Below are positions 44,976 through 53,891 of a stretch of 64,000 bases of DNA, piece after piece (the first letter of the stretch is position 1; each line of letters opens with the position of its first letter). Location: the NCBI GenBank assembly GCA_046594105.1, contig JBKJQB010000195.1, forward strand, positions 8,261 through 72,260. The letters are read 5' to 3'. The DNA is from JBDSGC01 sp046594105 (GTDB lineage Bacteria > Acidobacteriota > Thermoanaerobaculia > Gp7-AA8). Below the pieces are notes generated by a model. It did not search any database. It was not told the DNA's origin and worked only from the letters and a program-made list of their open reading frames with translations. A program made the position numbers and the translations under genes.

Positions 44976-47157
44976 TCTTCCTGCCGCAGTCCCCCTGATT
45001 GGCTTCGTTGCCGGCCTGGCCATCGGTCATCAGCTGGGCACATCGATCGCGTTCTGTCTGGTCGCCGCGTTGCTCTGCGGGATGCGCAGGGTGCGCCTCG
45101 CGCTCCTGTGCCTGGCCATGGCCGGAGGGGTGGCCACTGCCGTTCATCGGGACGCCGTTCGCGCAGCTGACGATCAGACCCTCGCGTCGGTTCCGGCAGA
45201 TCGCTTCGCGGTGGTCACCGCGCCGCTGAACCGCGATTGGGCGCGGAACGGCGAGAGCTTCATGCTCCGCTGCGATCGCTTCCAGGTGAGCGGTGAGGAC
45301 ATCCGTCGCTCCCTGACCATCTACGCGCGGTTTCCGCCGCCGCCGATCGGCATGAGCGGTTCCCTGCGCGCCGAAGGCTTCCTGCGTCGAAGTCTTCGCG
45401 GCGAGTCCACCCTCACCGTGAAATCTCCGACTCTGCTCGCCTACGGCCCCGACCTCGCGCCGTATCTGCCGGGCAGCTGGAATCGCGTTCTGATGATGCG
45501 TCTGCGTCCCCATGCGGAGCGCTTCCCGACCGAAGTCGCTCTGATCGAGGCGATCGCGCTCGGTCATGGCGAGCATCTCGCGGAAACGGTCCGCTCTGGA
45601 TATCGTCGAGGCGGGACCTACCACCTGCTCGTGTTTTCGGGGCTGCAGATCGCCCTTGCGGCGCTGGTCGTCTCCGCCCTGCTGCGATGCCTTCACGCGC
45701 CGCGAATTGCCGATTGGGCACTATTGATCCTTTCGATCCTGGCGCCGCTCTTCATCGGGCCTTCGGCATCGGTATCGCGAGCTACGGTGGGACTGGGACT
45801 CTACGCGCTCTCGAGAATTCTGCATCGCCCCACCACCCTCGAGAATCTGTGGTGCATTGCGGCCCTGGTGCGACTGCTCGCCGTGCCCGGTGATCTGACT
45901 GAGGCGGCGTTTCATCTCACCTACGCCGGTTCGGGCGCCATGCTGTTCATCGGCAAGCCTCTGGCTCGGGGGCGTTTCCGGTGGGGAGCATTCGCGGTCG
46001 CCGCGGAGCTTGCCATCACCCCTCTCACGCTCTTCCACTTCCACCAGTACGCGCTCGGCGGATCGCTGATGACGATCGTCATGACGCCGGTGGTCTTTCT
46101 CATGCTCTGCGTCTCGATGGCCACCTGCGTGTTTCCCTGGCCGGCGCTTTTCCATGCAGTGGGAGCGTTGCATTGGGTCTGTACCTGGTTGAACGCGGCA
46201 GTGGCAGGAATCTCCGGCTTCTTCGCTGCGCCCTCCGCCACGATGCTCACCGGGGCGGCGGTCGCAGCGCTGATGGTCATTGCGTGGATGCGGGAGCGGT
46301 GGCGCGCGGCGGCCCTCCTGGCGATCTGCTGCGTTCCTCTGCTCAACGCGGCGGTGGTTGCCACAAGCGATGTGGACCGCCCGCAGTTGACGATCCTCGA
46401 CGTGGGACAAGGGGACGCGCTGCTTCTGCGGACGCCCGGCCACGCGGTGCTGATCGATAGCGGAGGGCGGATCGGTGATGATCGTTTCGGAGAGGTAACG
46501 CTTCTTCCTCTGCTGCTCGACCGTGGAGTCCGTCGCCTCGACGGCGCCATCCTGACGCATGCTCATCCCGATCATTGCGGCGGAATGCCGGCGGTGGTCT
46601 CGGAGCTCGGAATCGACGAGGGAGTCTGGATTTCGCCCCATCGCTTCCGCGGACCGTGTGCGCAGAAGTTGCTCGAAGCCTGCGCCGTTCGAGAGGTCCC
46701 CCTTCATCTCGTTCACGGCGGAGAAGCGCGGAGTTTCGGGGGGATCGCCTTGCGCTTCCGGGTTGCCGGCCGACACTTCAAACGTTCCTCCGAAAACAAC
46801 GGGTCGGTGGTGACCGAGGCGCAGATTGGACCGCGGAGGATCCTGCTGACGGGAGATATCGAGGGGGAGGCTGAGGGAGCCCTGGTGGACGATCTGCGTG
46901 CCGCATCGATTCTCAAGGTGGCCCATCACGGGAGCCGGACTTCCTCGACCGCGGCGTTGCTCGACGTGGTCCGTCCAGCGATCGCCCTGATCTCCTGCGG
47001 CCGCGGAAATCTCTTTGGCCACCCGCATCCCTCGGTGCTCGAAGCGCTGCGCAAACGGGGCATCCGGACCTGGCGGACGGACCGGAATGGCACCATCGAC
47101 CTCCAGTTTCGGGGCGCCCACATCTTTGTGCACCCTGAAATTGACACTCCTCGATGA
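44965..47157 (+). CDS. comEC: ComEC/Rec2 DNA uptake channel
   Basis: A 730-residue inner-membrane protein of natural competence. The N-terminal half has hydrophobic segments and an OB-like domain; the Competence domain (about 200-460) has HLLVFSGLQI. The C-terminal metallo-beta-lactamase domain (about 470-730) has LDVGQGDALLL, the metal motif THAHPDHCGG and HHGSRTSS. It would pass single-stranded DNA to the cytoplasm. The GTG at 44965 overlaps the methyltransferase gene by 11 bases. A weak ribosome site is seen, so a slightly later start is possible. It is followed by a small membrane protein gene after 24 bases. Confidence 0.93.
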   Translation: MRDDLPAAVPLIGFVAGLAIGHQLGTSIAFCLVAALLCGMRRVRLALLCLAMAGGVATAVHRDAVRAADDQTLASVPADRFAVVTAPLNRDWARNGESFMLRCDRFQVSGEDIRRSLTIYARFPPPPIGMSGSLRAEGFLRRSLRGESTLTVKSPTLLAYGPDLAPYLPGSWNRVLMMRLRPHAERFPTEVALIEAIALGHGEHLAETVRSGYRRGGTYHLLVFSGLQIALAALVVSALLRCLHAPRIADWALLILSILAPLFIGPSASVSRATVGLGLYALSRILHRPTTLENLWCIAALVRLLAVPGDLTEAAFHLTYAGSGAMLFIGKPLARGRFRWGAFAVAAELAITPLTLFHFHQYALGGSLMTIVMTPVVFLMLCVSMATCVFPWPALFHAVGALHWVCTWLNAAVAGISGFFAAPSATMLTGAAVAALMVIAWMRERWRAAALLAICCVPLLNAAVVATSDVDRPQLTILDVGQGDALLLRTPGHAVLIDSGGRIGDDRFGEVTLLPLLLDRGVRRLDGAILTHAHPDHCGGMPAVVSELGIDEGVWISPHRFRGPCAQKLLEACAVREVPLHLVHGGEARSFGGIALRFRVAGRHFKRSSENNGSVVTEAQIGPRRILLTGDIEGEAEGALVDDLRAASILKVAHHGSRTSSTAALLDVVRPAIALISCGRGNLFGHPHPSVLEALRKRGIRTWRTDRNGTIDLQFRGAHIFVHPEIDTPR

Positions 47158-47181
47158 GCGGCTTAGAGTAACTTCCTCTCC

Positions 47182-47508
47182 ATGTCCTCCACACTTTTGC
47201 GCATCGGGCTGTGGATTCTGCTGATCGTGGTCTCGCTCTACGTCATGCGGGAGACCTTCGAGACGGGGCCGTGGGTGGAGTATGTCTCGGCCAATCTCCT
47301 GCAGAAGGCGATCCTGCTCGGCTTGCTGGCCCTGGCGGGCGGCGTGGTTGCCCGGGTCCTGGAAAAAGGGCACAAGGTGGTCACCAAGAACCGCTGCGTG
47401 GTCTGCCGGACGCCCATTGCCTCCGGCGCCATCTACTGCCGCGCGCATCTTCGCGGCGTTCTGCACCGGGAAGAGGACCGCACCCACTTCACCCGGACCC
47501 GATCCTGA
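47182..47508 (+). CDS. small membrane protein with C-terminal zinc-ribbon-like motif, 108 aa
   Basis: The protein has two membrane helices (ILLIVVSLYVMR and ILLGLLALAGGVVARVL, about residues 9-60). The cytoplasmic tail has CVVCRTPIASGAIYCRAHL, a C-x2-C...C-x2-H set of four possible zinc ligands. I do not know the family. It is co-directional with comEC and miaA. Its stop falls 17 bases before the miaA start, so it is likely in the same operon. A membrane-associated zinc site close to comEC may hint at DNA uptake or membrane biogenesis, but that is inference. Confidence 0.72.
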   Translation: MSSTLLRIGLWILLIVVSLYVMRETFETGPWVEYVSANLLQKAILLGLLALAGGVVARVLEKGHKVVTKNRCVVCRTPIASGAIYCRAHLRGVLHREEDRTHFTRTRS

Positions 47509-47525
47509 CGGAACCCGCTCCCGGT

Positions 47526-48449
47526 GTGCGTCGTCCGTGGATCGTGATCGCCGGACCGACCGGCTCCGGCAAATCGGTCCTCGCTCTCAAGCTGGCGAAG
47601 GGTGTGGGCGGCGAGATCGTCAACTACGACTCCATTCAGGTGTATCGAGGATTCGACATCGGCAGCGCCAAGCCGAGCCTCGCGGAGCGGCAGGAGTCGC
47701 CGCATCACCTCTTCGACCTCGTGGACGCCGGGGAGGACTACGACGCCTCCCGATTCGCCCGTGAGGCGTTGGGAGTGTGCGAAGAAATCGCCTCCCGCGG
47801 TCTCCGGCCGATTCTCACCGGCGGAACCTTTTTTTACCTGCGAGCTCTCCTTCAGGGACTTCCCTCGATGCCGGGAAGGGATGAAAACATTCGCGCCCGG
47901 CTCCGGCGGCTGGCTGCCCGCCCGCGGGGTCCGCAACATCTGCATCGGTGGCTCTCGAAGGTCGATCCCCGCAGTGGCGCGAAGGTCCCGCCGGGTGACC
48001 GGCATCGGGTGGAACGAGCGCTGGAGGTGTGGACGCTGACCGGGCAGCCGATCTCGCAATGGGAAGCGCCTTCCTCTCAAAGCGACGGGAAGATCGCCGC
48101 GATCAGGATCGGACTTTCGCTGTCACGCGAGCGTCTGGTCCCTGCCCTGGAACGACGTGTCGATACGATGTACGCCTCAGGGCTGGTCCAGGAGACGGCC
48201 GGGCTCCTGCAGAAGTATCCGTCGGACGCGCGACCGTTTGCAGCGATCGGATACCGGGAGGCGGTGCAGGTCGTCCGCGGCCTGATCACGGAGGCGGCCG
48301 CGATCGCGGAAACGAAGAGGCGAACGCGCGGTTACGCCAAGCGACAGATGACCTGGCTGCGCTCGGAGCGCAATGTGCATTGGGTGGATGCCAGCGACCC
48401 GGAAGCCGCGCTGCAGGCCGCACTACGAGTGATCGAGGGACAGGATTGA
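47526..48449 (+). CDS. miaA: tRNA dimethylallyltransferase
   Basis: This 307-residue enzyme adds a dimethylallyl group to A37 of tRNAs that read UNN codons. The Walker A loop GPTGSGKS (about residues 9-16) comes just after the start; DSIQVYRGFDIGSAK, HHLFDLVD and GGTFFYLRALL are family segments, and TRGYAKRQMTWLR is at the C-terminus. The GTG at 47526 is chosen because it directly precedes WIVIAGPTGSGK; no ATG is in frame nearby. It is 17 bases after the small membrane protein gene. The stop overlaps the TTG start of the next gene by 3 bases. Confidence 0.94.
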   Translation: MRRPWIVIAGPTGSGKSVLALKLAKGVGGEIVNYDSIQVYRGFDIGSAKPSLAERQESPHHLFDLVDAGEDYDASRFAREALGVCEEIASRGLRPILTGGTFFYLRALLQGLPSMPGRDENIRARLRRLAARPRGPQHLHRWLSKVDPRSGAKVPPGDRHRVERALEVWTLTGQPISQWEAPSSQSDGKIAAIRIGLSLSRERLVPALERRVDTMYASGLVQETAGLLQKYPSDARPFAAIGYREAVQVVRGLITEAAAIAETKRRTRGYAKRQMTWLRSERNVHWVDASDPEAALQAALRVIEGQD

Positions 48450-49750
48450 GCGTTCGACAGACAGTATTCGCCGCTGCTGCGGCGTTGGTCATGATCCGTT
48501 GCGCTTCCACCACGGCGCCGATGGCGCCCGCCGCTCCTTCGCGCGCGGAAGATCGATTTCTGATCGACCCGCGGATCGGGTACACGGTCCCGGTGGCGCC
48601 GTCGATCGTCAAGCGCTTCGATGCGGCGTGGCGGGCGTTTCTGTCCGGCGACGACGTCGTCGCCGAAAAGCGGCTGGCGGACCTCCGGACCAAGCAGCCG
48701 GACTACGAGCCTGCCCTTCTGGCGGGCGCGGCCATCCGTTTGCGCCGCGGGGATGTCGAGGCAGCTCGCGCGATCGTCGACGATCTCGTCGCGCGCCAGC
48801 CTGGCTACACCGCCGCACAGGTCTATCAGGCGGAGGTTGCCCTGGCCCGGAAAGAGGTCCGCCGCGCGTGGGAGATCGACCGGGCCGTGGCTGCTCGCGC
48901 GGGCGCGCCTCCCGAAGCGATCGAGCGCGCCGCCGCACTGCAGACGAAGGTGTTCGAACAGTTCTACAACGCAGCGCTGACCGCACCGGCCGACGAGGCC
49001 ATCGTGCTGCTTCGCCAGGCCTTGCAGGTCAATCCGGCAGCGACCAGCGCGCGCGTCCTTTTAGCCGGGAAACTCGTTGCCCGGGGACGCTTCGAGGAGG
49101 CCAGACCGGAACTGGCGCCCGTTCTGGGAACCGCCGATGGAGAACGCCCCGAAGTGCAGGAAGCACTCGCCGAAATCGAAGTGAGCTCAGGCCAGTATCA
49201 GGAAGCCATCAATCGGTACGAGCGGCTCACCCGGCGCGGCGCCAACCCGCGCTACACGATCCGGCTGGATGAGATCAAGGGTCGCTTCGCCGAGGCCAAC
49301 ATGCCTCCGCAGTTCCGTCGGGCCGTTGAGAGCGACGCCATCACCCGCGGGGATCTGGCAGTTCTGATGTACTGGAAAGTGTCATCGATCCGCTTTGCGC
49401 AGAATCTTGCGGCGCCGCCGATCGCCATCGATATCGGGGAGATCCCCGGTCGCGATGAGATCGTGCGGGCCATCGCACTGGGCATTTATCAGATCGATTC
49501 AGTGACGCGCAGGGTGAACCCGAACGCGCAGGTGAGCGCGAGGGACTTGACGCGCACGGCGGCGCGATTGCTGGTCCTGCGCCGCGCTCCATGCGCCGGC
49601 GGATCGGGCGCCGACATCGGAGACGGCCGCGCGCAGAAAGTTCTGTCGGGGTGTGTGATCACCGATCCCAGTCTGGCCGGCGCGGAGATGACGGTCAGCG
49701 GACGAACCGCAGCCAGCGTGCTCGATCAGGTTGACCGCGCTTTGAAATGA
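48446..49750 (+). CDS. secreted TPR-repeat protein of unknown function
   Basis: A 434-residue protein starting at TTG with GAGGGA 5 bases upstream. Residues 1-20 (SVRQTVFAAAAALVMIRCAS) are a signal sequence. A cysteine follows MIRC, but Arg at the -1 position makes this a poor lipobox, so lipidation is doubtful. About 60-270 is built of tetratricopeptide-like helices (ALLAGAAIRLRRGDVEAAR, AAQVYQAEVALARKEV, VRLL-type repeats). The region 320-434 (DIGEIPGRDEIVRAIALGIY, GDGRAQKVLSG) resembles S-layer homology-like sequence, not certain. It is likely a periplasmic or envelope scaffold. It overlaps miaA by 4 bases. Confidence 0.8.
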   Translation: MSVRQTVFAAAAALVMIRCASTTAPMAPAAPSRAEDRFLIDPRIGYTVPVAPSIVKRFDAAWRAFLSGDDVVAEKRLADLRTKQPDYEPALLAGAAIRLRRGDVEAARAIVDDLVARQPGYTAAQVYQAEVALARKEVRRAWEIDRAVAARAGAPPEAIERAAALQTKVFEQFYNAALTAPADEAIVLLRQALQVNPAATSARVLLAGKLVARGRFEEARPELAPVLGTADGERPEVQEALAEIEVSSGQYQEAINRYERLTRRGANPRYTIRLDEIKGRFAEANMPPQFRRAVESDAITRGDLAVLMYWKVSSIRFAQNLAAPPIAIDIGEIPGRDEIVRAIALGIYQIDSVTRRVNPNAQVSARDLTRTAARLLVLRRAPCAGGSGADIGDGRAQKVLSGCVITDPSLAGAEMTVSGRTAASVLDQVDRALK

Positions 49751-49762
49751 AGCGGGGAACGT

Positions 49763-50374
49763 TTAGAAAAGCGACAGCCTGGGGATGGCGAATCGCTCCC
49801 GGATGAGTCTTCGAAGGTTCGCCTGCTCTGTGCGCGATCGCGTGGCAGCGTCCAGTCGTGAAGTGTCTCCGAGCGAAGCGCGAATCTCTTCACGAAGCTG
49901 CTCGAGAATCTCCGGTGATCCCGCGGTCACGGCATCGAGCATCTCGCCCTCCAGCTCCAGCAGCTTCTCTTCGATTCGGGGGACCGACCTTTCGGCCGCC
50001 AGGGTCCGAACGCGCGCCGCGAACGCCGCCACCGCCGCCGAACCTCGTTCCAGTTCTGAGGCCAGGGCGTCGAGGGCCACCTCGGGGGAGCTCTCCGGGA
50101 CGGCCTCCGCGCCGCCGACATAGAGAGTCCTTCGCTCCGACCACAAATCTTTGATCGCGTGCCGGCAGTAGCTCAGGCTGGAGATTGTCTTGCGCCGGCC
50201 GCTGGTCTCATTCCTCTCGAAAACGCTGTCGATGGCCTCGATCACCACAGGCAGCGGAACGCCTTCGTCGTGCCACGATTTCATCAGCGCCCAGTCCTTG
50301 GCGGAGAGGATGAAGGGCGTTCCCCGGCGCAGGGCAAACTGCGCCTCGATCTCCTGAAAGTAGGCGTCCGGCAC
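49763..50374 (-). CDS. hypothetical protein with coiled-coil C-terminus, 203 aa
   Basis: A soluble protein starting at GTG 50374. The N-terminal half is compact, with PDAYFQEIEAQFALRRGTPF and SAKDWALMKSWHDEGVP, a helix-turn-like arrangement ending SSLSYCRHAIKDLW. The C-terminal half, about 105-185, is strongly alpha-helical and charged (VRTLAAERSVPRIEEKLLEL) and likely forms a coiled coil. I do not recognise the family. It is divergent from the FHA-phosphatase gene with only 48 bases between starts, so a shared regulatory region is likely. Codon use is like its neighbours. Confidence 0.62.
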   Translation of the reverse strand: MPDAYFQEIEAQFALRRGTPFILSAKDWALMKSWHDEGVPLPVVIEAIDSVFERNETSGRRKTISSLSYCRHAIKDLWSERRTLYVGGAEAVPESSPEVALDALASELERGSAAVAAFAARVRTLAAERSVPRIEEKLLELEGEMLDAVTAGSPEILEQLREEIRASLGDTSRLDAATRSRTEQANLRRLIRERFAIPRLSLF

Positions 50375-50422
50375 GGAGCCCGATGCTACAATGGGTGCCC
50401 CATTTTTCCGGGAAATCATTTG

Positions 50423-52066
50423 ATGGTTACAGGTTCCGCGCACGCCGAGGTCACGATCTACTCCCCTCTGTTTTCGCCCTTCCGGCAGCAGCTGCAGGGC
50501 GCCAGCAATTCCATCGGGCGTGCCTCCGACTGCTCCATTCCCATCAAGGACCGCTACCTGTCGCGCAAGCACGCGGAAATCGTGGTAGCAGGCGGGGAGT
50601 GGGTTCTCAAGGACTGCGGCAGCGCGAACGGAACGTACATCAACGGCTCGCGAGTGGAACGGGACCATCGCCTGCACAACGGCGACCGCATCCGGCTGGG
50701 CGACACCGAGATCCTTTTTGAGACCTCCGAACACAACACCGACCGCATTCTGGCGGTGGCCGATCGTCCGGCCAGCACCACCATCGCCATCCCCGTCCAC
50801 GACAGCGACATCAAAGCGGATACCGGTGATCTGTCGCGGCTGAGGATCCTCAATCAACTGGCCCGCGAGCTGATCGAAGACCGTCCGATGGACCAGCTGT
50901 TCGGCTTCATCGTCAGCAGGGTCCTCGAGCACACCGGAGCGTCGCGGGCGGCCATCGGTCTGCTGGGGTCGGACGGTGAGTCCTTCTACAATGTCGAAGT
51001 CCGCAGGCAGGATCCCTCCGACACCTCGGAGCTGGTCATCAGCCGGACGGTCCTCGATGACGTAGTGAAGGCGAAACAGGCTCTGGCGTTCATGGACGTT
51101 TCCGGCGACGAGAAGCTCAGTCGTGCGCATTCGATCGTCATGCAGGGAATCCGGGCCATCCTTTGTGCGCCGCTGACGATCGGTCCGAACGTGGTCGGCG
51201 TTCTTTACGTCGATTACCTTTTCACCCAGCGCGCGATCTCCGAGGAGGATGTGCGACTGGTGGCGCAGATCGCCCGGTTTGCCGCCATCAAACTGGAGAC
51301 GACCCGCCTTCGCGACGAGGCCATGGAGAAGCGCTTCATCGATGAGGAGCTCAAGACCGCCTCAGCCATCCAGCGCGGATTGCTTTCCCCCGCGCCCACC
51401 GGGGTCGCCGGATACACCTTTGCCGCGGCCAATCACCCATGCCGCACGGTCAGCGGCGATTACTACGATTTTGTGCTCCGGCCGGACGGAAAAATCTACT
51501 TTGTGATCGCCGACGTCAGCGGGAAAGGGATCACCGCCGGACTGATGATGGCCGGGCTGCAGGCCTCTTTCCGGATCCTCTGCAAAAGCGATCCGTCGCC
51601 CGCGGAACTGGTCTCGCAGCTCAACGTCGCCCTCAAAGAAAATCTCCCGCAGTCGAAGTTCGTGACGCTGTTCCTCGGGCGCCTCGATACGCTGAGCGGT
51701 GCCGTGGAGTATGCGAACGCGGGACACACGCCACCCCTCTGGATCCGCGGCGACGGCGTTTCGGAACTTTCCGAGACAGACGTCGTTCTCGGCATTGTGA
51801 CCCGTGCCGGATACAGCAACCGGACGTTGCAACTCGAACCAGGCGACGCGCTGGTTCTGTTCACAGATGGCGTGAGCGAGGCGGAGAACGATGATGGGGA
51901 AGACCTCGGCTCCCGAGCGATGGCCCCCGCCCTGGCCGCGCTGCACGGGGCTCCTGCCGGCGAGATCTCCGCGGCCGTGGAGCGGCAGGTGCTTCATCAC
52001 GTCGGAGACTCCACGCTGGATGATGACGTGACCCTCGTCGTGGTCAGCCGCGATCAGCGGGCATAG
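50423..52066 (+). CDS. FHA-GAF-PP2C (SpoIIE-like) phosphatase
   Basis: A 547-residue signalling protein. The N-terminal FHA domain (about 25-105) has IGRASDCSI, SRKHAEI and the GSANGTYING turn that binds phosphothreonine. A GAF domain (about 135-290) senses a ligand. The C-terminal PP2C/SpoIIE domain (about 310-545) keeps the metal sites in VSGDYYDF and ADVSGKGI, and the closing DDVTLVVVS block. It dephosphorylates Ser/Thr residues on a partner, often an anti-sigma-factor antagonist. There is no membrane segment. Partners are not visible nearby. ATG 50423 has no strong ribosome site. Confidence 0.93.
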   Translation: MVTGSAHAEVTIYSPLFSPFRQQLQGASNSIGRASDCSIPIKDRYLSRKHAEIVVAGGEWVLKDCGSANGTYINGSRVERDHRLHNGDRIRLGDTEILFETSEHNTDRILAVADRPASTTIAIPVHDSDIKADTGDLSRLRILNQLARELIEDRPMDQLFGFIVSRVLEHTGASRAAIGLLGSDGESFYNVEVRRQDPSDTSELVISRTVLDDVVKAKQALAFMDVSGDEKLSRAHSIVMQGIRAILCAPLTIGPNVVGVLYVDYLFTQRAISEEDVRLVAQIARFAAIKLETTRLRDEAMEKRFIDEELKTASAIQRGLLSPAPTGVAGYTFAAANHPCRTVSGDYYDFVLRPDGKIYFVIADVSGKGITAGLMMAGLQASFRILCKSDPSPAELVSQLNVALKENLPQSKFVTLFLGRLDTLSGAVEYANAGHTPPLWIRGDGVSELSETDVVLGIVTRAGYSNRTLQLEPGDALVLFTDGVSEAENDDGEDLGSRAMAPALAALHGAPAGEISAAVERQVLHHVGDSTLDDDVTLVVVSRDQRA

Positions 52067-52839
52067 CGGGCCAGAAAGTCCGCAAACAGTGGCTCGATCG
52101 CCGCGGACGCCGCAGAAAAGATTCGATCGGCGTGATAGTTCCCCGGGATGTCGATCACGTGCAGTTCCTTCGGCTCGTTCGCGGCCTCGTACAGTGCGAC
52201 GGAATGCCGATGATGGACCAGCCAGTCGTTCTTCACATGCAGCAGGCAGAGGGGGAGGCGGACGTTCGCGATGTCGTCGAGCGCCCGGATCTTGGAGCTC
52301 CTCCGTACCCGCCAGTCGAACTTTGGCCGGCGCAGGACCTGCGAAAACGCAATGTGCCGATGGATGGTCAGCAGGTTGATCCTCGGCGCCAGCATCGAGA
52401 AATCGGCGACCGGGGATACCAGCAACAGCGCGGCGAGGGGCAGATCGGGATGGCGGGCAGCGGTGGACACGGCGACGGCGCCCCCGTAGGAAAAGCCGAT
52501 CAGGACGAAGCGGTCGACCGCCGCCGTAGCGCGAAGGTCCGCGACCACTGCAGCGATATCGTGGTGCTCGTGGAGGTTGAACCCGTACGTCCCCTCGCTA
52601 TCGCCGTGACCGCGCGGGTCGACCACCGCCGTGTGGTAGCCGGAGCTTTGGAGGTGGCTGGCCAGCCGGATCATGGAGGGGTGCTTCCGGTCGCGCCAGA
52701 AGCCGGGGATCACCACGATCGCAGAACGCGACGAGCCGTCGTACCGATCGTAGTGAATGTTTGTTCCATCGAACGAAGGGACTCTTCGCGAGGTGGGCGG
52801 TGCGGGGAGCGCAGGAACGAGGTGCGGAGTGCTTGACAT
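52054..52839 (-). CDS. alpha/beta hydrolase
   Basis: A 261-residue cytoplasmic hydrolase. VIPGFWRDRKHP near the start is the oxyanion segment; the nucleophile elbow is GFSYGG (Ser about 117). The acid (Asp in LLHVKNDW) and His (near YHADR) complete the triad. Substrate is unknown, likely an ester or thioester. The gene's 3' end overlaps the 3' end of the phosphatase gene by 13 bases in convergent orientation. It is divergent from the small lipoprotein gene (99 bases between starts). Confidence 0.88.
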   Translation of the reverse strand: MSSTPHLVPALPAPPTSRRVPSFDGTNIHYDRYDGSSRSAIVVIPGFWRDRKHPSMIRLASHLQSSGYHTAVVDPRGHGDSEGTYGFNLHEHHDIAAVVADLRATAAVDRFVLIGFSYGGAVAVSTAARHPDLPLAALLLVSPVADFSMLAPRINLLTIHRHIAFSQVLRRPKFDWRVRRSSKIRALDDIANVRLPLCLLHVKNDWLVHHRHSVALYEAANEPKELHVIDIPGNYHADRIFSAASAAIEPLFADFLARYAR

Positions 52840-52938
52840 TGCCGGCGGCGTTGACGACTATAGCCCCTCGCGAGCAGGGCGTTCACATCTCCCCCTACAG
52901 CGGAAGTGCCATTCAACCCCCCCAGGAGCCTGATCACG

Positions 52939-53187
52939 ATGAAGAAGTGGCCCATTCCTGCGCTGGTGGCGCTGTTGGCAATCTGTCTGTGCGCGGGTTC
53001 CTGCAAGCGGCAGGAGAACGCGAACACCGATACCGCAGTCACGGAAACGGGAGTGACGAGCGCGACCGTGGCCGCGGAAACGCTCACGGCAACGACGGCA
53101 TCGAACTCAGCAGTGGTCCCCAACGCGACCACTGCGACGCTCACCCCGGCGGCAAGCCAGGGCACGCCGAGCAACACGACGAGGTAA
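52939..53187 (+). CDS. small Thr/Ala-rich lipoprotein, 82 aa
   Basis: The signal peptide MKKWPIPALVALLAICLCAG is followed by SC at the lipobox (AGSC), so the mature protein starts KRQENANT. The rest is low complexity, rich in Thr, Ala and Ser (TATTASNSAVVPNATTATLT), and has no obvious fold. The ATG at 52939 is fixed by the signal peptide; an upstream in-frame ATG is rejected. It is the first of three small low-complexity lipoproteins in tandem; see 53368 and 53892. Confidence 0.8.
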   Translation: MKKWPIPALVALLAICLCAGSCKRQENANTDTAVTETGVTSATVAAETLTATTASNSAVVPNATTATLTPAASQGTPSNTTR

Positions 53188-53367
53188 GGCCCTGATGTCT
53201 CCATGCATGGTGTTGCCCCGATTTACGAACGAGAGTTACCGGTCTCGACCGGTGGTTAGAGATTCTCAACAGTTACGCAAGGAGGTGAGGTAGGCACCCC
53301 CCATCGACGATTTCAACAGCGTTACCGTCGAAGTTTCACGAATTCACGAAAAAAGAGGAAATACAAA
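53188..53367. other. 180-base intergenic region with two hairpins and an orphan ribosome-site-like sequence
   Basis: It includes the hairpin ACCGGTCTCGACCGGT (53238-53253), a second possible stem CGACG...CGTCG near 53305-53332, and the strong ribosome-site-like AAGGAGGTGAGGTAG near 53278-53292. No ORF of useful length follows the latter. It may be a structured 5' leader for the 118-residue lipoprotein gene. Confidence 0.4.
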
Positions 53368-53724
53368 ATGAAGAAGACAATCCTGGTTCTCCTGACCGTC
53401 GCTGCAGTGGCCGTGTTCAGTTTCGGTTGTAAGAACGAGAGCAACACCAACAACGTCACCGACACCGGTGCCGCGATGACCGACACGATGTCGTCGACCA
53501 GCAGCACGATGATGACCGACACCGCCGCCACCGGCACCACCGGCACCATGAGCACCGACACGGCGATGGGAACCTCTACCTCCGCCATGCCGAGCGGCAC
53601 CATGACCGACACGTCGGGCACGATGATGACGAGCACGACGGCGACGTCGACGTCCGGCACCACCATGACCACCACCTCGGGCACCACCGGCACCACCGTG
53701 ATGTCGAAGACCAAAAAGCATTAA
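53368..53724 (+). CDS. Thr/Ser/Met-rich lipoprotein, 118 aa
   Basis: The signal peptide MKKTILVLLTVAAVAVFSFG is followed by Cys21 (lipobox SFGC), then KNESNTNN. The mature region is almost entirely Thr, Ser, Met, Asp, Ala and Gly (TMTDTSGTMMTSTTATSTSG). The end is KTKKH. It should be lipid-anchored on the envelope and disordered. RBS AGAGGAAA is 4-11 bases upstream of the ATG. It is clearly a paralogue of the gene at 53892: both share KNE-TNTNN and TDTGAAMTD. A strong terminator follows at 53751. Confidence 0.88.
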   Translation: MKKTILVLLTVAAVAVFSFGCKNESNTNNVTDTGAAMTDTMSSTSSTMMTDTAATGTTGTMSTDTAMGTSTSAMPSGTMTDTSGTMMTSTTATSTSGTTMTTTSGTTGTTVMSKTKKH

Positions 53725-53750
53725 GCAGTCTGATTTCGATCAGGTTCGGA

Positions 53751-53780
53751 ACGCCCCGCCTCGTGCGGGGCGTTTTTTTT
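53751..53780 (+). terminator. rho-independent terminator
   Basis: Stem ACGCCCCGC / GCGGGGCGT with a 5-base loop, followed by an 8-base T tract. It ends the transcript of the upstream 118-residue lipoprotein gene. Confidence 0.92.
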
Positions 53781-53840
53781 GCCGACGAGACTTGCCAGGT
53801 GGATGGGATGGCATACAGGTTGCTCTGTATCGGCTCACGT

Positions 53841-53870
53841 TTGTCCGCTTTTGGGCAAGCGGAATATCAA
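53841..53870 (+). promoter_or_regulatory. possible promoter TTGTCC-N18-TATCAA
   Basis: TTGTCC at 53841 and TATCAA at 53865 flank an 18-base spacer, upstream of the 113-residue lipoprotein gene and after the previous terminator. The spacing is at the upper limit of the usual range. The start site would fall close to the AAGAGGGA ribosome site. Tentative. Confidence 0.3.
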
Positions 53871-53891
53871 TCATGTAAAGAAGAGGGACAA

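Noticed and set aside
45721..47487. 588-codon minus-strand open frame opposite comEC
   Set aside because: The comEC frame contains intact competence and metallo-beta-lactamase motifs; the antisense frame has none.
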